Notes under the pieces: generated by a model
Databases searched by the model: none
What the model saw: the letters and a program-made list of their open reading frames with translations, nothing else
Told to the model about the DNA's origin: nothing
Made by a program: the position numbers and the translations under genes
Part shown: one piece after another, positions 34,000-43,086 of the stretch
How the letters are laid out: every line of letters begins with the position of its first letter
Position numbering within the stretch: the stretch's first letter is position 1
NCBI RefSeq assembly: GCF_900112675.1
Contig: NZ_FOMQ01000011.1
Location: 1-64,000, forward strand
DNA length: 64,000 nt
Origin: Paracidovorax konjaci
GTDB taxonomy: Bacteria; Pseudomonadota; Gammaproteobacteria; Burkholderiales; Burkholderiaceae_C
Direction: 5' to 3'

Positions 34000-36081
34000 T
34001 CAGGTGGGCTCGGGGACAGGCTCCCACACATAGGCCTGGCCACCCGTGATGAGCGCCCGGAAGGCCTCGGCCGGCAACCCCGGCGCGCACAGGAAACCCT
34101 GGAAGTAATGGCACTCCATCTGCTCCAGCGCCAGGCGCTGCGCGGGCGTCTCCACCCCTTCGGCGACGACTTCGATGCGCAGCGCGCGGCCCATGTGCAC
34201 GATCGCGTGGATGATGGCGCGGTCGCCTTCGTCGCCCGGCAATCCGCGCACGAAGGACTGGTCGATCTTGAGCTTGTGGATCGCCAGCTTCTTGAGGTAG
34301 GCCAGGCTGGAATAGCCCGTGCCGAAATCGTCGATGGCCAGTCCCACCCCCAGCTCGGCCAGCGCGGCGAGGCGCTGCTCCATCTCCTGCGCATCCTGCA
34401 GCAGGATGGTCTCGGTGAGTTCCAGCTCCAGCAGCGTGGCCGGCAGGCCGTGGCGCTGCAGCAGCACGACCAGGCGCTCGACGAAGTCGGGTTGCCGGAA
34501 CTCCAGCGCGGACACGTTCACCGCCACCATGAGCGGAGAGCCGGCGCGCATCCATTCGGCCGCCTCGCGGATCGACTGCTCCAGCACCCACGCACCCAGC
34601 GTGACGATGTAGCCCGACTCCTCGGCCAGCGGGATGAACACGCCCGGAGAGATCGCGCCCAGCTCGGGATCGGTCCAGCGAAGCAGTGCCTCGGCCCCCA
34701 CGACGCGCCCGGTCGCCATGGCGATCTGGGGCTGGTAGTGCACGGCCATGTGCCCCCGGTCCAGCGCCTGCCGCATCGCGTGCTCGAGCTTCATGCGCGA
34801 GAGCAGGTCCGCATTCATCTGCGGCTGGTAGAAGCCGTAGCTGCCGCGGCCCCGCTCCTTCACGCGGTACATGGCCGTGTCGGCCTGCTTGATGAGGTCG
34901 TCCAGCGTCTCGCCGTCCTGCGGGTGGAGGGCGATACCGATGCTGCACTGGATCGAAAAACCCATGCCGTCGAGCATGAAGGGCTGGCGCATCTCCTCAA
35001 GGATGCGGCGCGCCACGCCTTCCGCCACGTCGGTGGCGCCGGAATGCAGGTAAATGACGAACTCGTCGCCCCCGAGCCGGCACAGCATGTCGGTCTGCCG
35101 CAGGCAGCTCTGCAGGCGCTGCGCGACCAGCTGCAGCACGCGGTCGCCGAAGAGATGCCCCAGGGAGTCGTTGATGATCTTGAAGCGGTCCAGGTCGATG
35201 AACAGGATCGCGAATCCACCGCCCTGGACACGCGCGGACTCGATGGCCGACGCGACGCGGCGCGACAGCAGCAGGCGGTTCGGCAGGCCGGTGAGCACGT
35301 CGCTGTAGGCGAGTTGTTCGATGCGTTTCTGGGCCGCGTGCTGGAGCGTGAGGTCGCGGAAGGAATACACCCGGCCCATCGGACGGCCGTGGCTCAGCTG
35401 CGGGACCGACCGGCGCTCGATCACCGTGCCGTTGCGCAACTGCAGGATGTCGGTGGTTTCCTCGTCGGGGAACTGCGCGATGCCGAGCAGGCGCGCGCGG
35501 TAGGCATCGGCATCGGCGACCTGCCCCGCCATGTGCGCCTCCACGGCCGCGTCGTTGCGCTCGACCAGCAGGGTGTCGGGCATGTTCCAGAGCAACGCCA
35601 GGCGCTGGTTGAACGCCCGCACGCGGCCGGCCATGTCGCACACGAGCATGCCGTCGGCAGCCGAATCGAGCGTGGCGCGCAGTTCGGACAGCAGGCGTTC
35701 CAGCTCGCGCTGCGTGGACGCCTGTTCGCTGCGGTCCACCATGCCCAGCACCAGCAGCGGCATGCCCGCGGGCGAGGCGACCGCGGCCACGCGGCGGTCC
35801 ACGGGCACCAGTTGCCCGTCGCTGCGCAGCATGTTGGAGTGCGAATGGATGCCCGCCATCAGGCCGGCCATGTCCTGCGACCAGAACGCGAGGTCTTCGG
35901 GCGTGCAGGCCAGCGCGTGCACCGGCATCGCTTCCATGGCCTCGGCGGGCCGGCCGGCCAGGTCGGCCGCGGCCTGGTTGCAGAAGACGACGTTGAGCGA
36001 TTGGGCATCGACCAGCCAGAGCGCCTCGGGCAACCCCTGGAAGACGGAGCGCCAGGCAATATCGATGGGTGCGCCGCTCAC
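34000..36081 (-). CDS. PAS-PAS-GGDEF-EAL c-di-GMP turnover protein
   Basis: This 693-residue cytosolic regulator has PAS-like domains at ~10-120 and ~140-260, GGDEF at ~275-430 with an intact RLGGDEFVIYL active site, and EAL at ~445-690 with GAEALLRW, DDFGTGYSSL, KIDQSFVRGL and AEGVETPAQ. Both catalytic sites look complete, so it may make and/or break cyclic di-GMP. The GTG start at 36081 overlaps the HD-GYP stop (GTGA), indicating coupled translation of two c-di-GMP genes. Confidence 0.92.
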   Translation of the reverse strand: MSGAPIDIAWRSVFQGLPEALWLVDAQSLNVVFCNQAAADLAGRPAEAMEAMPVHALACTPEDLAFWSQDMAGLMAGIHSHSNMLRSDGQLVPVDRRVAAVASPAGMPLLVLGMVDRSEQASTQRELERLLSELRATLDSAADGMLVCDMAGRVRAFNQRLALLWNMPDTLLVERNDAAVEAHMAGQVADADAYRARLLGIAQFPDEETTDILQLRNGTVIERRSVPQLSHGRPMGRVYSFRDLTLQHAAQKRIEQLAYSDVLTGLPNRLLLSRRVASAIESARVQGGGFAILFIDLDRFKIINDSLGHLFGDRVLQLVAQRLQSCLRQTDMLCRLGGDEFVIYLHSGATDVAEGVARRILEEMRQPFMLDGMGFSIQCSIGIALHPQDGETLDDLIKQADTAMYRVKERGRGSYGFYQPQMNADLLSRMKLEHAMRQALDRGHMAVHYQPQIAMATGRVVGAEALLRWTDPELGAISPGVFIPLAEESGYIVTLGAWVLEQSIREAAEWMRAGSPLMVAVNVSALEFRQPDFVERLVVLLQRHGLPATLLELELTETILLQDAQEMEQRLAALAELGVGLAIDDFGTGYSSLAYLKKLAIHKLKIDQSFVRGLPGDEGDRAIIHAIVHMGRALRIEVVAEGVETPAQRLALEQMECHYFQGFLCAPGLPAEAFRALITGGQAYVWEPVPEPT

Positions 36082-37388
36082 GAAGCCACCCCGTCCGGGC
36101 CGATGTCCACGGCGCGCTCGAAAAAGTAGCAGATGCGCTTGCGGGGCGAAAGATAGTCCAGCGCATCGCGCGGGAGCTGGGCGGGCCGCAGGCTGCGGCG
36201 GATGCCGAGGTCGGGCAGGCGCTCCAGGTCCACGACGAGGGCTTCTTCCTTGGGCACCGCGCCGTCGTGCACGATCAGCAGCGGCCGCAGGGGCCGGCTC
36301 GAATCGACCGAGACGACGATCGCATAGCGGTCGTTGGTCAGTTGCACGATCGACCCCGCGGGATAGACCCCCATGAGCCGGATGAACGCCTGCAGCACCT
36401 TGGGATCGAACCGCGCCTTGTGCTGCGCGAACAGCACCGACAGCGCCTCGTGCGGCGTGAGGGGCGCCGCGCCGCGCAGTGGGTTGCACATGCGGTCGTA
36501 ATGGTTGACCAGGGCGAGCACCTGGCCCGCACGGCCCAGGTCGCCTGCCTTCAGCCCGAGCGGGAAACCGCTGCCGTCGGCCATCTCGTGGTGCTGGGCG
36601 ATGGCCGAGACCACGGCCCGGCCCAGGCCCATGCGCTGCGCCAGCACCACGGACTCGCCCACGTGCGCCTCGTAGAGGGCCTGGTCGGCCGGGCCGAGTA
36701 CGGCGCTGGGCTGGGCCACGTGCGGGGGCAGCGTGATCTTTCCCAGATCGTGCAGCAGGGCCGCGACGCCGAGGTTGTTCAGGTCGTCGCCCTGCAGTCC
36801 CAGGGCCTTGCCGAGCAGCAGACCGAGCACGGTCACGTTCACGGAGTGCAGCGCGGCACGCGTGCCGGCCCGCTCGGACAGCAGGCGGATGGCCGAATCG
36901 CCATTGGCCATGAGTTCGTCCACGCAGCCGGTGATCAGGGACTCGGTGGCCTTGCGCGCCTCGGCAGGATCCTGCTCGGCATGGAGCGCGAGGCGTTCGT
37001 AGATGCGGGTGGCCCGGGCGAAGCGCTCGTCGCACTGGGCCAGGGACCGCCTCTGGGCCTCCAGCCGCGCCTGGAGCGAATCGGCCGGCTCGGCGTGCGG
37101 CAGCGGGGCCGGCGCCCCTGCGCCTGCGCCTGCGCCTTCCGCGGTGCCGGCCGCCGCGGCTTCGCGGCGGCTGTCTTCCGATGCCAGGGCTTCCTGCAAC
37201 CCCGGGTCGCTCTTGCCAGGGACCCAGCGGACCTGCCCCAACCCGAGGGACACCAGGGTGCCGATCTGCTCACCCGACGCGATGCGGAAGCTGCTGACCG
37301 GAAACGGATGGTTCATCCAACCCAGCTCCAGCTGGATGTACATGCCCACGCGCAGCCGGCCAACGTCGATGAGGAGGGAGTGGTTCAC
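36078..37388 (-). CDS. HD-GYP phosphodiesterase with N-terminal DUF3391
   Basis: This 436-residue protein has an N-terminal DUF3391-like segment (LIDVGRLRVGMYIQLELGWMNHPFP) and then an Ala/Pro linker. The HD-GYP domain at ~165-340 has LLHDLGKITLP (HD pair) and QHHEMADGSGFPLGL, where the classical GYP reads GFP. It is predicted to hydrolyse c-di-GMP. The start is a GTG at 37388. It overlaps the GGDEF-EAL gene, so the two probably form one signalling unit. Confidence 0.9.
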   Translation of the reverse strand: MNHSLLIDVGRLRVGMYIQLELGWMNHPFPVSSFRIASGEQIGTLVSLGLGQVRWVPGKSDPGLQEALASEDSRREAAAAGTAEGAGAGAGAPAPLPHAEPADSLQARLEAQRRSLAQCDERFARATRIYERLALHAEQDPAEARKATESLITGCVDELMANGDSAIRLLSERAGTRAALHSVNVTVLGLLLGKALGLQGDDLNNLGVAALLHDLGKITLPPHVAQPSAVLGPADQALYEAHVGESVVLAQRMGLGRAVVSAIAQHHEMADGSGFPLGLKAGDLGRAGQVLALVNHYDRMCNPLRGAAPLTPHEALSVLFAQHKARFDPKVLQAFIRLMGVYPAGSIVQLTNDRYAIVVSVDSSRPLRPLLIVHDGAVPKEEALVVDLERLPDLGIRRSLRPAQLPRDALDYLSPRKRICYFFERAVDIGPDGVAS

Positions 37389-37494
37389 TTTCTGTAGCGA
37401 GGGTACGGGAGGTCGTGTGGAAACACCTCTCGTTCGTAACCATTATCACTACTTCATAAGCACCCGTTTCGGTCGCCGGGCAAAATTTCAAACC

Positions 37495-38277
37495 CTATCG
37501 GCACCACATTTCCATAGGGTGGCGCCAGACGTCCATCCAGAGCGCCCAGCCCGCCACGGCCACCAGCAGCGCCCCCGCGGCGCGCGTACCCCAGGTGGCG
37601 CGGGCAGCGTCCACGTGGCTGCGCAGCCGCCGCCAGGCCCAGGCACCGCCCACCAGCCAGAGCATGCCCCCGACGCCGAAGGCCGCCATCGCCACCGCAC
37701 CCCGCCAGGGGCTGCCCCCCAGGGCGGCCACCAGCAGCGCCGAATACAGCAGCCCGCAAGGCATCAGCGCCCAGGCCATTCCGGCGGCCGCCACGCCCCC
37801 GGGCGCGCGGACTCTCGGGCCGATCCGCGCCCACACGGCACGGCCCGCCCGTTCCACCCACGCGGGCTGGCGGGCCTGCAACGCCATGAGCAGGCCCCAG
37901 GCCAGCATGCCGACGTGCATCAGTGTCCAGGCAGGCCGCAGCGCCGCGGACTGCTGCGTGAGCCACGCGAGGCGGTCCATGGCCAACGCCGCGACCGCCC
38001 CGGCCGTCGCATAGCCTGCGAGCCGCGCCAGGTGAAAGCAGGCCGTGCGCACGGCGGTGGCCGACGGCGCCCCGACCGGCGGCAGCGCAGCGCGGGCCGA
38101 TCCCCCGCCTCCCACCGGCATGGCCACCCACTGCACCGGAGCACCTTCCGTGGCGGCGGCAGCGGGCCTTCCCGTACCGCCGATGAGCGCGGCGCAGGGT
38201 GCCGCGCACATGGCCAGGCAATGGGGGCCGCCGGCCAGCCCCATGGCGAAGGCGGTCCAGACCAGGGCATCGGGCAT
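37495..38277 (-). CDS. TauE/SafE-type (UreH-like) membrane protein of the cbb3 locus
   Basis: This 260-residue membrane protein has six or so helices. The opening FAMGLAGGPHCLAMCAAPCAAL has the metal-binding-like Gly-x-His-Cys-x3-Cys pattern of the sulfite-exporter-like family that accompanies ccoNOQP/ccoGHIS clusters and has been linked to copper delivery. ALMPCGLLYSALLVAALGGSPWRGA is the second family motif. It lies next to hemN in a respiratory neighbourhood. The role in cbb3 maturation is inference. Confidence 0.8.
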   Translation of the reverse strand: MPDALVWTAFAMGLAGGPHCLAMCAAPCAALIGGTGRPAAAATEGAPVQWVAMPVGGGGSARAALPPVGAPSATAVRTACFHLARLAGYATAGAVAALAMDRLAWLTQQSAALRPAWTLMHVGMLAWGLLMALQARQPAWVERAGRAVWARIGPRVRAPGGVAAAGMAWALMPCGLLYSALLVAALGGSPWRGAVAMAAFGVGGMLWLVGGAWAWRRLRSHVDAARATWGTRAAGALLVAVAGWALWMDVWRHPMEMWCR

Positions 38278-38290
38278 GGGTGGATCCCGT

Positions 38291-39673
38291 TCAGATGATG
38301 CGGGAGAACCGCACGCGGTTGCGGTCGGCCTGCAGGTAGCGGTCGAACACCATGGCCACGCCGCGCACAAAGAACCAGCCCATGCTGGTCACCGAGATGC
38401 CGTCGTCTCCCACGGTGACGAGCCCCTGCTCCGCCATGCCTTCCAGCACCTCCATCTCCGCGGCGAAATACCGGCGGAAGTCGATGAGCCAGGACTGCTC
38501 CATGGGCTCGAACAGCACTTCGCCCTGGCACATGAGGGCCATGATGACCGAGCGGCGCACGAGGTCGTCGCGCGTGAGCGCGAGCCCGCGCACCACGGGC
38601 AGGCGCCCCTGGTTGATGAAGTCGTAGTACTCGTCGAGGGTCTTGGCGTTCTGGCTGTAGGTCGCGCCCACGCGCCCGATGGCCGATACCCCCAGGCCGA
38701 TCAGGTCGCAGTCGGGCTGGGTGCTGTAGCCCTGGAAGTTGCGGTGCAGCCGCCCCTGCCGCTTGGCCACGGCCAGCGCGTCCTCGGGCAATGCGAAGTG
38801 GTCCATGCCCACGTACACATAGCCGGCTTCCTGGAATGCATTGAGCGAACGCGACAGCATCGACACCTTGGCCGATGCCATCGGCAGCTCGGCCGCGACG
38901 ATGCGCCGCTGGGGCTTGAAGCGCTCCGGCAGATGGGCATAGGCATACAGCGCGATCCGGTCGGGCCGCAATTCACTCACCTGCGCGAGCGTGCGGTCGA
39001 ACGATTCCGGCGTCTGCCGCGGCAGGCCGTAGATCAGGTCCACGTTGATGGATTCGAAACCCAGGCGGCGCGCTTCGTGCATGAGAGCGAACACCTGCTC
39101 GGCGGGCTGCACGCGGTGCACCGCCTTCTGGACCTCGGGGTCGAAATCCTGCACACCGAAGCTGAGCCGGTTGAAGCCCATCTCCGCCAGCCGTGCGAGC
39201 CGGCCCGCATCCACCGTGCGCGGGTCGATCTCGATCGAATATTCGCCGCCCGGCACCAGCGTGAAGCTGCGCCGCAGCATGCCCATGAGTTCCTGGAGGC
39301 CATCGTCGCTCAGGAAGGTGGGGCTCCCGCCGCCGATGTGCAACTGGCTCACCGCCTGCCCGGGAGCGCAGTGGGCCATGTGCAGATCGATCTCGCGGCT
39401 CAGGTAGCGCAGGTAGACGTCGGCCCGCTCCGGGTGGCGCGTGATGATCTTGTTGCAAGCGCAGTAGTAGCAAAGCGATTCGCAGAACGGGATGTGCACG
39501 TAGAGCGAGAGCGGCACGGCCTTGGCCGCCGAGCCGAGCCTGCGCTGCTGGAGCGCCAGCACATACTCGTCCGGGCCGAAGGCCTCCACGAACCGGTCCG
39601 CGGTCGGGTAGGAGGTGTAGCGGGGCCCTGGCACGTCGAAGCGGCGCAAAAGCTCGGGTGTCACAGCATTCAT
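38291..39673 (-). CDS. hemN: Oxygen-independent coproporphyrinogen III dehydrogenase (radical SAM)
   Basis: This 460-residue HemN decarboxylates coproporphyrinogen III without oxygen. Motifs: PGPRYTSYPTADRF at ~15-28, radical SAM cluster YVHIPFCESLCYYCACN (Cys-x3-Cys-x2-Cys-x-Cys), IHIGGGSPTFL-like GGGSPT, and C-terminal helical domain with GLGVSAIGRVGATYSQN. It is divergent from fnr, with a shared FNR box, so induction under low oxygen is expected. ATG 39673 fits the family start. Confidence 0.95.
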   Translation of the reverse strand: MNAVTPELLRRFDVPGPRYTSYPTADRFVEAFGPDEYVLALQQRRLGSAAKAVPLSLYVHIPFCESLCYYCACNKIITRHPERADVYLRYLSREIDLHMAHCAPGQAVSQLHIGGGSPTFLSDDGLQELMGMLRRSFTLVPGGEYSIEIDPRTVDAGRLARLAEMGFNRLSFGVQDFDPEVQKAVHRVQPAEQVFALMHEARRLGFESINVDLIYGLPRQTPESFDRTLAQVSELRPDRIALYAYAHLPERFKPQRRIVAAELPMASAKVSMLSRSLNAFQEAGYVYVGMDHFALPEDALAVAKRQGRLHRNFQGYSTQPDCDLIGLGVSAIGRVGATYSQNAKTLDEYYDFINQGRLPVVRGLALTRDDLVRRSVIMALMCQGEVLFEPMEQSWLIDFRRYFAAEMEVLEGMAEQGLVTVGDDGISVTSMGWFFVRGVAMVFDRYLQADRNRVRFSRII

Positions 39674-39727
39674 GGTGCGGAATTCCTTCTCGAACCACAA
39701 TGTGCCCCAGGTGCCACCGCCCCGTCC

Positions 39728-39741
39728 TTGACGTGCGTCAA
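39728..39741. promoter_or_regulatory. FNR box between hemN and fnr
   Basis: TTGAC-N4-GTCAA palindrome, one base per half-site from TTGAT-N4-ATCAA. It lies 55 bases before hemN. Since it stands between divergent genes it may activate hemN and autoregulate fnr. Confidence 0.8.
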
Positions 39742-39868
39742 GCTTTCGGCCGCGCAGCGCTGCCACAATTGACCCATGACAGTTGCCAGCCATTTGCCCG
39801 TGCCCACTTCCCCTTCGAACCACGGGCAGGCCACGGCCGGCGCGCTTGAAACGGAAGGCCGCTCATCC

Positions 39869-40588
39869 ATGAATCCGCACACCATCAAGGTTGCATGCTC
39901 CAACTGCAATCTGCGCGAACTCTGCATGCCCTTGGGCCTGAACGAGCAGCAGTTGCAGCGCATCGACGACATCGTCGCCACGCGCCGCAAGGTCAAGCGC
40001 GGCGGGACGCTGTTCCGCAACGGGGAGGCCTTCACGTCGCTCTTCGCCATCCGCACGGGCTTCTTCAAGACCTGCGTGGCCACCGAGGATGGACGCGACC
40101 AGGTCACGGGCTTTCAGATGGCAGGCGAGATCATCGGCCTGGACGGCATCGTGAGCGACCACCACACCTGCGATGCGGTGGCGCTGGAAGATGCCGAGGT
40201 GTGCGTGATGCCTTTCGACCGCATCGAAGAGCTGTCGCGCGAAGTCACGGCCCTGCAGCACCATGTCCATAAGATCATGAGCCGGGAGATCGTGCGCGAA
40301 CACGGCGTCATGCTGCTGCTGGGCAGCATGCGCGCCGAAGAACGCCTCGCGGCCTTCCTGCTCAACCTGGTCCAGCGCCTGCATGCGCGCGGCTTCTCGC
40401 AATCGGAACTGGTCCTGCGCATGACGCGCGAAGAAATCGGCAGCTACCTCGGACTCAAGCTGGAAACCGTGAGCCGCACCTTCTCGAAGTTCGTGGAAGA
40501 AGGCACCGTGGAAGTGAAGCAGCGCCACGTGCGCATCCTGGACCCCGACGCCCTCAAGCGCATCGTGAACAGCCAAGCCTGCCACTAG
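39869..40588 (+). CDS. fnr: FNR-type oxygen-sensing transcriptional regulator
   Basis: This is a 239-residue Crp/Fnr regulator. The N-terminal CSNCNLRELC has the cysteines for an oxygen-labile 4Fe-4S cluster, and the fourth is in HHTCDAV. The HTH near the C-terminus (MTREEIGSYLGLKLETVSRTFSKF) has the ExxSR recognition pattern of FNR. ATG 39869 is preferred because GGAAGG precedes it and the cluster then lies at the usual distance; an in-frame ATG at 39776 would add 31 unremarkable residues and has no ribosome site. A family B repeat follows. Confidence 0.9.
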   Translation: MNPHTIKVACSNCNLRELCMPLGLNEQQLQRIDDIVATRRKVKRGGTLFRNGEAFTSLFAIRTGFFKTCVATEDGRDQVTGFQMAGEIIGLDGIVSDHHTCDAVALEDAEVCVMPFDRIEELSREVTALQHHVHKIMSREIVREHGVMLLLGSMRAEERLAAFLLNLVQRLHARGFSQSELVLRMTREEIGSYLGLKLETVSRTFSKFVEEGTVEVKQRHVRILDPDALKRIVNSQACH

Positions 40589-40595
40589 AAAAGAG

Positions 40596-40722
40596 CATCC
40601 CCCCGAGCGGCTTGCGCCGCTCCCCCCCCCTCTCGCGGCGCTGCGCTTCGCAGGAAGGGGGGGCGACGCCAGTGGCCCGGCAAAGCCGGTTCCACGGCGT
40701 CTGCTGGTCTTCTGGCCGCGCC
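40596..40722 (+). repeat. Family B structured repeat, copy 3 (after fnr)
   Basis: This copy begins 8 bases after the fnr stop and is in fnr's orientation: C6 run, GAGCGGCTTGCGCCGCT hairpin, C9 run, TCTCGCGGCGCTGCGCTTCG, G-rich arm, CAGTGGCCCGGCAAAGCCGG, TTCCACGGCGTCTGC, CTGGCCGCG. It is the only copy on the plus strand, because its host gene is. It lies between convergent genes, so it is not only an operon-internal feature. Confidence 0.8.
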
Positions 40723-40765
40723 GGTTTCGAACGCCTTGGCGGGACAGGCAGCATTCAGAAAACGT

Positions 40766-41053
40766 TCATTGCGAGAACTTGCCGCACTCGAGCGGCCTTT
40801 CGCCCGTGGGCACCGGGCAGCGGTTGAGCTCGAACGGCGACATCGACAGCAGCGTGGTCAGCGCGCCCGACAGCATCGTGAGCGCCCAGAAAACGAAGAA
40901 CGCCACCGTGTACACGCCGTCGCGCGACAGCGTGAGCGGCTGGTCGAACCAGTGAAGCGCCTCGGGGTCCACGAAGGCGAACACCACCATCTCGATCAGG
41001 CCGGCCACCAGGAAGGCGGGCCAGGCGATCCACATCAAGCGTTGAGTCCTCAT
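40766..41053 (-). CDS. Small two-to-three-helix membrane protein at the end of the cco operon
   Basis: This 95-residue protein has hydrophobic spans at ~8-28 (WIAWPAFLVAGLIEMVVFAFV) and ~48-68 (TVAFFVFWALTMLSGALTTLL), with PEALHWF between them and a Cys-containing tail (ELNRCPVPTGERPLECGKF). I do not recognise a named family. It lies at the tail of the cbb3 cluster on the same strand as FixH, with ~115 bp between. A role in oxidase assembly is possible by position only. Confidence 0.7.
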   Translation of the reverse strand: MRTQRLMWIAWPAFLVAGLIEMVVFAFVDPEALHWFDQPLTLSRDGVYTVAFFVFWALTMLSGALTTLLSMSPFELNRCPVPTGERPLECGKFSQ

Positions 41054-41169
41054 TGCGATCTGCTCCTTGGCTGACTGTCTGTGCGGGGGGCACCGCGAAC
41101 GGCAGAAGCCCCCCCGGGAGGCCCAGGGCGGCACCGCCCCGCGAGGCGGCCCGCCCCCTGGCGACCCCT

Positions 41170-41451
41170 TCAGCGCGGCTGGTCCTGCGCCGGCGTGGCG
41201 GCGTGGTTGCGGGCCTTCATCGCTGGCGCCATGCCGTCGTTGCCCGCGCGCTCCAGGGTTCGGTTGATCTCGATACCGCGGCGGTAATAGTCCTCCGCCA
41301 GCACGGGATCGGGCTTGCTGACCGCCAGCCACGCGGTGGCGAGGCCCGCCACGACCACCACGGCCGGGCCGGCGATCACGAGCCACACGTGGCCGAATTT
41401 CCACCAGGGCTGCGGGGCCACGACGGCCGATGGGGAGGATTGCTGTGTCAT
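41170..41451 (-). CDS. ccoH: FixH family cbb3 oxidase assembly protein
   Basis: This 93-residue protein has one membrane helix (HVWLVIAGPAVVVVAGLATAWLAV) followed by DPVLAEDYYRRGIEINRTLERA, the conserved FixH segment. It is much shorter than rhizobial FixH, as is usual in beta-proteobacteria. It helps cbb3 assembly together with CcoG and CcoI. ATG 41451 is preferred over a GTG just upstream. Confidence 0.85.
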   Translation of the reverse strand: MTQQSSPSAVVAPQPWWKFGHVWLVIAGPAVVVVAGLATAWLAVSKPDPVLAEDYYRRGIEINRTLERAGNDGMAPAMKARNHAATPAQDQPR

Positions 41452-41539
41452 CACGAACTCCTTCGTTTCGTCATCACGGCCCCATCACACCATGCGGCGA
41501 TGGGGCACACCATACTGAATAACACCAACCGGCGCCGCG

Positions 41540-42988
41540 TCACCGCGGCACGAGGAAGATCGATTTCTCCCGGACGTGGGCGCCGGCTTCCAGCGCCTCG
41601 ATATCGAACGCCACCGTGTGCGATCCCGGAGGGGCCGATCCATAGGGGATCTGCAGGCGCACGGCCACCCAGCGCGACTGCGCGGCGGCGATGTCCACCT
41701 CGGGCTCGGAAGCCACGGCGACACCGTCGAGGCCGGAGGCCGAGATGCGGTACCGCTGCGGCGCCTCGGTGGCATTCATGATCTGCAGGCGATAGACGTT
41801 CTCCAGCCGACCGCCGGCCACGATGCGCGACAGCGCCGCGCGGTCGCGCACCACGTCCACCTTGAGCGGTGTGCGCACCATGAGGCTCGCGAGCATGCCC
41901 ACGCACAGCGCCACCAGCACCGCCGTGTAGATCAGGACGCGCGGGCGCAGCACGCGCCGCAGCATCTGCGACTGGGTCCAGCGGTTCGCCACGCCGTTCT
42001 GCGTGGAGTAGCGGATGAGGCCGCGCGGGTACTTCATCTTGTCCATCACGGTGTTGCAGGCATCCACGCAGAGGCCGCAGCCGATGCATTCGTACTGCAA
42101 ACCGTTGCGGATGTCGATGCCCACCGGGCAGACCTGCACGCACAGCGTGCAATCGATGCAGTCGCCCAGGCCCTTGGCACGGTGGTCCACCGATTTGTTG
42201 CGCGGGCCGCGCGGCTCGCCGCGCAGCTCGTCGTAGGTGACGACCAGGGTGTCCTTGTCGAACATGGCGCTCTGGAAGCGCGCATACGGGCACATGTATT
42301 TGCAGACCTGCTCGCGCAGGAAGCCTGCGTTGCCATAGGTGGCGAAGCCGTAGAAGACCACCCAGAAGAGTTGCCAGGAGCCCTGCAGCGCGAGCAGCTC
42401 GGCACCCAGCTCACGGATGGGCACGAAGTACCCGACGAAGGTGAACCCCGTCCAGGCCGACACCGCGATCCAGAGGAACTGCTTGAGGCTCTTCTTGCGC
42501 ACCTTCTCGAACGTCCACGGGCCGTTGTCCAGCCGCAGGCGGGCACTCCGGTCGCCTTCGACCTTGTGCTCGATCCACATGAACATCTCGGTGTAGACGG
42601 TCTGCGGGCAGGCGAAGCCGCACCACAGCCGGCCGGCCACGGCCGTGAAGAGGAACAGCGAGAGGGCCGAGATGATCAGCAGGCCCGTCAGGTAGATGAA
42701 ATCCTGCGGGTAGAGCACCAGTCCGAAGATGTAGAAGCGCCGCGCGCCCAGGTCGAACAGCACCATCTGCCGCTGGCCCCACTCCAGCCAGGGCAGGCCG
42801 TAGAAGACCAGTTGCGTGAGAAAGACCATGGCCCACCGCCAGCGCGCGAACACGCCGGAGATGGACCGCGGGTAGATCTTCTTCTGGGCCTCGTAGAGCG
42901 AGACGACTTCGGCCTGGGCCGATGCGCCGTCCGCCGGCACGGGTGAGATCGGAATGACCTTGCGTGGCTTCCCGTCAGGTGGCTTCAT
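41540..42988 (-). CDS. ccoG: Cytochrome c oxidase accessory protein CcoG (FixG)
   Basis: This 482-residue membrane iron-sulfur protein has a first Cys cluster in RLWCGFACPQTVYTEMF and two 4Fe-4S ferredoxin motifs, CIDCTLCVQVCPVGIDIRNG and CIGCGLCVDACNTVMDK. Five or so helices and a C-terminal periplasmic Ig-like domain follow. CcoG is linked to copper reduction for the CuB centre of cbb3 oxidase. It lies directly after ccoP. Confidence 0.95.
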   Translation of the reverse strand: MKPPDGKPRKVIPISPVPADGASAQAEVVSLYEAQKKIYPRSISGVFARWRWAMVFLTQLVFYGLPWLEWGQRQMVLFDLGARRFYIFGLVLYPQDFIYLTGLLIISALSLFLFTAVAGRLWCGFACPQTVYTEMFMWIEHKVEGDRSARLRLDNGPWTFEKVRKKSLKQFLWIAVSAWTGFTFVGYFVPIRELGAELLALQGSWQLFWVVFYGFATYGNAGFLREQVCKYMCPYARFQSAMFDKDTLVVTYDELRGEPRGPRNKSVDHRAKGLGDCIDCTLCVQVCPVGIDIRNGLQYECIGCGLCVDACNTVMDKMKYPRGLIRYSTQNGVANRWTQSQMLRRVLRPRVLIYTAVLVALCVGMLASLMVRTPLKVDVVRDRAALSRIVAGGRLENVYRLQIMNATEAPQRYRISASGLDGVAVASEPEVDIAAAQSRWVAVRLQIPYGSAPPGSHTVAFDIEALEAGAHVREKSIFLVPR

Positions 42989-43086
42989 GGTGGGTCTGCT
43001 TTGTCGCTGGCCGGTCGTCTTGTCGAAAGATCCTCCGCTGGGGCGGCGCGCCGGCCGGCACCGCCCCGCGGGATACGTTCAGCGGT

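Noticed and set aside
37389-37494. FNR or other operator in the HD-GYP upstream region
   Set aside because: The stretch is AT-richer and must hold a promoter, but I see no clear palindrome or box matching a known regulator.
39776-39868. Longer fnr start at the ATG at 39776
   Set aside because: It has no ribosome site, the added 31 residues look non-conserved, and a promoter-like CACAAT lies directly in front. It is kept only as an alternative.
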